Assembly: GCA_016793325.1 (NCBI GenBank)
Contig: JAEUKI010000062.1
Location: 496,001 to 560,000 of the forward strand
Reading direction: 5' to 3'
DNA: 64,000 bases
DNA from: Myxococcales bacterium
GTDB taxonomy: Bacteria; Myxococcota_A; Polyangia; Polyangiales; Ga0077539
Below are positions 61,902 to 64,000 of the stretch, in pieces. The translations under genes and the position numbers were made by a program. Position 1 is the stretch's first letter; each line of letters starts with the position of its first letter. The notes beneath the pieces are model-generated. The model made no database searches, was not told where the DNA came from, and saw only the letters and a program-made list of their open reading frames with translations.

Positions 61902-62599
61902 TCGTGGTACGCGCGGTTGTGGCCGCGCGTGACGTACTGGCAGCCGTCACCGTTGAGGCGGTTGTCCATGTAGTAGCCGCCGCGAAACGTGCCTTCCGAG
62001 TCCGACGTCCACTCGTGCAGGTTGCCCTGCATGTCGAACACGCCGTAGTCGTTGGTGCAGCTCTCGTGCGCGCCCGTGACAGCGACGGTGCCCGCGAGCT
62101 GGTTGAGCTGCGGGTCGTTCATGAAGATCCCGTTCCACAAGTAGCGGCGGGTGTGGCCGAAGAGCTGAACGACGGGGTGCCGCGAGTGATCCTCGTTGCA
62201 CGCGCCGGCCACGCGTTGCGCGCCGTAGGTGTATTGCGAGCGGCGTGGTCCCGAGCACGCGCGAACCCACTCGCGGTCGCTGCACAAGCGCTTGCCGGAC
62301 GCGGCGCACGCGCGCGCTGCTTGGTCCGCCGAGATGTACCCCTGCGGAACAACCGATCGCTGGCTCACCGCGCGCACGCGCGCTCGGTCGGGCGAGTGAA
62401 ACGCGGACCACGGCCGTTCGGTCCCGTCGGATAACACTTCGACAAGCGAGGCTTCGAAGCGGTCTACGCAAAACTGTTCGTCGATTCGAGCCATCCCCTC
62501 GGGGCAGGGTCCCGACGCCCGGAGGGCGAGGGGGGCCACGAGGATCGCTCCCGCGAGAGCGGCGACGGTGAGGGCCTCGGTCTTTTTCGGGGTCCGCAT
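61859..62599 (-). CDS. Exported SUMF1 (formylglycine-generating-enzyme-like) domain protein
   Basis: About 246 residues from ATG 62599, which starts a signal-like segment (ALTVAALAGAILVAPLALRA); longer in-frame starts upstream add a non-homologous leader. The SUMF1/FGE-sulfatase fold is marked by MARIDEQFCVDRFEASLVEV, PQGYISADQAARACAASGKR, LCSDREWVRACSGP, the NDYGVFDMQGNLHEWTSD motif, FRGGYY and the terminal STGFRCC. True formylglycine-generating enzymes carry a paired-cysteine active site ahead of RYRxAAR; here only GDGCQYVTRGHNRAY is seen, so catalysis is doubtful and a binding role is more likely. The gene is convergent with the M23 peptidase, overlapping by 43 bases. Confidence 0.85.
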   Translation of the reverse strand: MRTPKKTEALTVAALAGAILVAPLALRASGPCPEGMARIDEQFCVDRFEASLVEVLSDGTERPWSAFHSPDRARVRAVSQRSVVPQGYISADQAARACAASGKRLCSDREWVRACSGPRRSQYTYGAQRVAGACNEDHSRHPVVQLFGHTRRYLWNGIFMNDPQLNQLAGTVAVTGAHESCTNDYGVFDMQGNLHEWTSDSEGTFRGGYYMDNRLNGDGCQYVTRGHNRAYHDYSTGFRCCANLPD

Positions 62600-62995
62600 C
62601 GGTTCGTCGTCAGGGGGTTGGGCGGAGTGGTTGAATGGGCGTGGTTGACTGCTGTCAGGCCTCGCTGCGAAGGGAGGCGACCATGACACACGTGTCCGGG
62701 GTGCGAAAAGCTGTTCCGATCGTTTCAGTCGGGTTGACAGAGACGTTTGCCTACCTCCGAGCACATTCGGGAGCTCCGCGGCAGCGCGCTCGAGCACCCC
62801 TCGAGTGATTCACACTTTACCGCGGAGTTGCTGCGGTGTTCCTCGCTCGGTAACCTCGACCAACGAACGCGCGCTGCGCGCGCTGCAACCGATTCGACGG
62901 GCGCTCGAAGGCCGACGCAACAGCGCATCACGCCGGAATCGAACGCACTTCAGCCCGTCATTTTCACGCTCTTCTCGCTACGCTTGGAACTCGTC
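62600..62995. other. 396-base intergenic region between divergent genes
   Basis: It separates the SUMF1-like gene (minus) and the TPR-PEGA gene (plus). It contains a perfect -35-type TTGACA at 62734-62739, without a good -10 at the right distance, and a short frame at 62683-62808 with a strong ribosome site. Otherwise I see no gene or repeat. Confidence 0.6.
62683..62808 (+). CDS. Possible 41-residue small protein
   Basis: The ATG at 62683 is preceded by AGGGAGG (62671-62677), an almost ideal Shine-Dalgarno with a 5-base gap. The product starts MTHVSGVRKAVPIVSVGLTE and ends ARAPLE. No known family, signal or membrane segment is seen. Codon use is less biased than in neighbours (AAA, GTT, ACA occur), so it may be chance. 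It could also be a leader peptide ahead of the TPR-PEGA gene. Confidence 0.3.
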   Translation: MTHVSGVRKAVPIVSVGLTETFAYLRAHSGAPRQRARAPLE

Positions 62996-64000
62996 ATGCG
63001 AAAAAACGCTGCTCCGCTCGTGCTCGCTGCGCTCGCGTCTCTCTGTGCTCTCGCTGCGCCATCGACGTCCTTCGCTCAGCCGAGCGCGTCCGCGCGCCAA
63101 GAGGCAGGACGTCACTTTCGCGCAGGCGTCTCCGCGTACCAGACGGGAGACTACTCGACGGCCCTCGGCGAATTTCAGAGCGCGTACCGCATCGCGCCGC
63201 ACCACTCGGTGCGCGTGAACATCGCGAACTGCTTCATGCACATCGGCCGCCCGATCGACGCGCTCAATCACTTCGAGAGCTTCATCGCAGAAGCCACGAC
63301 CGCGGGCGGACTCGCCGCGCAACAACGACGCGAAGTCGAAGCGCAGATCACCGAGCTGCGCGGACAGGTCGCCGAGGTTCAGGTTCGAATCGAACCCGCG
63401 AGCGCGCGCGATCCGATTATTACGGTCGACGGACAGCCCGCCAACGCGAGCGGCGTGGTTCGCATGATGCCCGGCCGACACACGATCGAAGTGACCGCGG
63501 ACGGATTCGCGACCGCGCGGCAAGACTTCGTGGCGTCTGCGGGACAACGCGCGGACGTTCCGATCGCGCTCCGTCCACCCGCCGCGTCGACCGCCACGAC
63601 AACCACGGGCGCTAGCGCAACAACCAGCACGAGCGGCACGACGACGACGACGGCCGCCACAGGCACCGTCGCGACGACGACCACAGCGACAACCACAACG
63701 ACGGGCGCAACGGGCGGCGAAAACACAACCACGTCGACGGGACCCAACACGTCGATGACGACGAACGCCGGAGGAACCGGCGCCACGGGCGCGAGCACGG
63801 GCGGTCCGACGCTTGTCGCTGGCAACGACATCGTTGGACCCACCGAACGACGCCGCGGACTGCCGCTGCCCGTCTTCATCGGCGCCGCTGCGGGAACGGG
63901 CGCTGTCGCGATCGCCTGGGGCGTCTTCGGCGGGCTCGCGATGGGCGCGAACGGCGAGTTCAACACGATCGCGCGCCGCATCGAGATGGGCACGGCGCAG
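62996..64000 (+). CDS. Exported TPR-PEGA protein (partial, runs off right edge)
   Basis: At least 335 residues from ATG 62996; the frame is open to the window end. A signal peptide (APLVLAALASLCALAAPSTS) precedes TPR-like helices (RHFRAGVSAYQTGDYSTALG, then VRVNIANCFMHIGRPIDALN). A PEGA domain at about 128-200 reads VQVRIEPASARDPIITVDGQ, then MMPGRHTIEVTADGFATARQ. A long Thr/Ala/Gly stretch follows, then a hydrophobic helix (LPVFIGAAAGTGAVAIAWGV). TPR-PEGA-TM proteins are very common in myxobacteria as periplasmic or outer-membrane components of unknown role. The C-terminus is outside the window. Confidence 0.85.
   Translation, partial: MRKNAAPLVLAALASLCALAAPSTSFAQPSASARQEAGRHFRAGVSAYQTGDYSTALGEFQSAYRIAPHHSVRVNIANCFMHIGRPIDALNHFESFIAEATTAGGLAAQQRREVEAQITELRGQVAEVQVRIEPASARDPIITVDGQPANASGVVRMMPGRHTIEVTADGFATARQDFVASAGQRADVPIALRPPAASTATTTTGASATTSTSGTTTTTAATGTVATTTTATTTTTGATGGENTTTSTGPNTSMTTNAGGTGATGASTGGPTLVAGNDIVGPTERRRGLPLPVFIGAAAGTGAVAIAWGVFGGLAMGANGEFNTIARRIEMGTAQ

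Noticed and set aside
62734..62739. TTGACA as the -35 of the TPR-PEGA gene
   Set aside because: The match is perfect, but no TAnnnT element lies 16-18 bases downstream and the gene starts 250 bases later.

Overview
This window is very GC-rich, densely coded DNA with almost complete G/C preference at third codon positions. It looks like a chromosomal segment of a myxobacterium (phylum Myxococcota, probably order Polyangiales, near Sandaracinaceae). That placement is inferred from gene content: a gliding-type PilZ protein, an AgmX/PglI-type C-terminal domain, two clear MYXO-CTERM-like tails, Asp/Thr/Gly-rich surface-protein linkers, HD-GYP and atypical receiver proteins, HEAT-repeat proteins, and a chemosensory cluster of the alternative-function kind. 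I see no tRNA, rRNA, CRISPR array, insertion sequence or prophage.

Layout. 1-6960: a truncated PilZ gene, an ECF sigma factor with a membrane-spanning partner (zinc-less anti-sigma head, histone-H1-like lysine/alanine segment, AgmX-like tail), a tiny basic protein behind a good promoter, a UDP-sugar pyrophosphorylase, a siroheme-type dehydrogenase and a TonB-like protein. 7031-15978: a CPBP intramembrane protease, an HD-GYP response regulator, a TPR metallopeptidase, a histidine kinase, an atypical receiver and a GAF protein. 16086-23211: rph-rdgB, small lipoprotein and membrane genes, lysS, a LolC/E-like permease with lolD, and a YbaK deacylase. 23225-32971: a GH43-like lipoprotein, BamA/Omp85, a TPR protein, a repeat-bearing MYXO-CTERM protein, an acyl-CoA mutase large subunit and a b561-like membrane protein. 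33049-44684: a HEAT protein, a PDZ-thioredoxin fusion, miaB, a gamma-carbonic anhydrase, an OmpH/Skp chaperone, UDP-glucose dehydrogenase, an NDP-sugar nucleotidyltransferase, a DUF2330 protein, a zinc ribbon and a lipoprotein. 44685-47607: a solitary rplC with its own promoter and structured leader, followed by rlmE, a PfkB kinase and a DUF971 protein. 47633-59829: cheY-cheA-cheW-cheW-HEAT-cheR-cheB, then a GAF coiled-coil protein, a second cheY, a two-domain Clp-like AAA+ protein and a degenerate aldehyde-dehydrogenase-like protein. 59793-64000: a small antisense gene, a lipoprotein, an M23 peptidase with a MYXO-CTERM-like tail, a SUMF1-like protein and a truncated TPR-PEGA gene.

How the genes work together. 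Much of the window serves the cell envelope: BamA, OmpH/Skp, LolC/E-LolD, TonB/AgmX-like proteins, lipoproteins and C-terminally sorted surface proteins, with UDP-glucose being made and oxidised to UDP-glucuronate. A second theme is signal transduction (ECF/anti-sigma, HD-GYP, kinase/receiver, GAF, PilZ and a full chemosensory set). The most unusual regions are the receptor-less che cluster with a translationally coupled HEAT-repeat gene, the downstream AAA+/ALDH-like pair, the isolated rplC-rlmE unit, and the anti-sigma/AgmX fusion.
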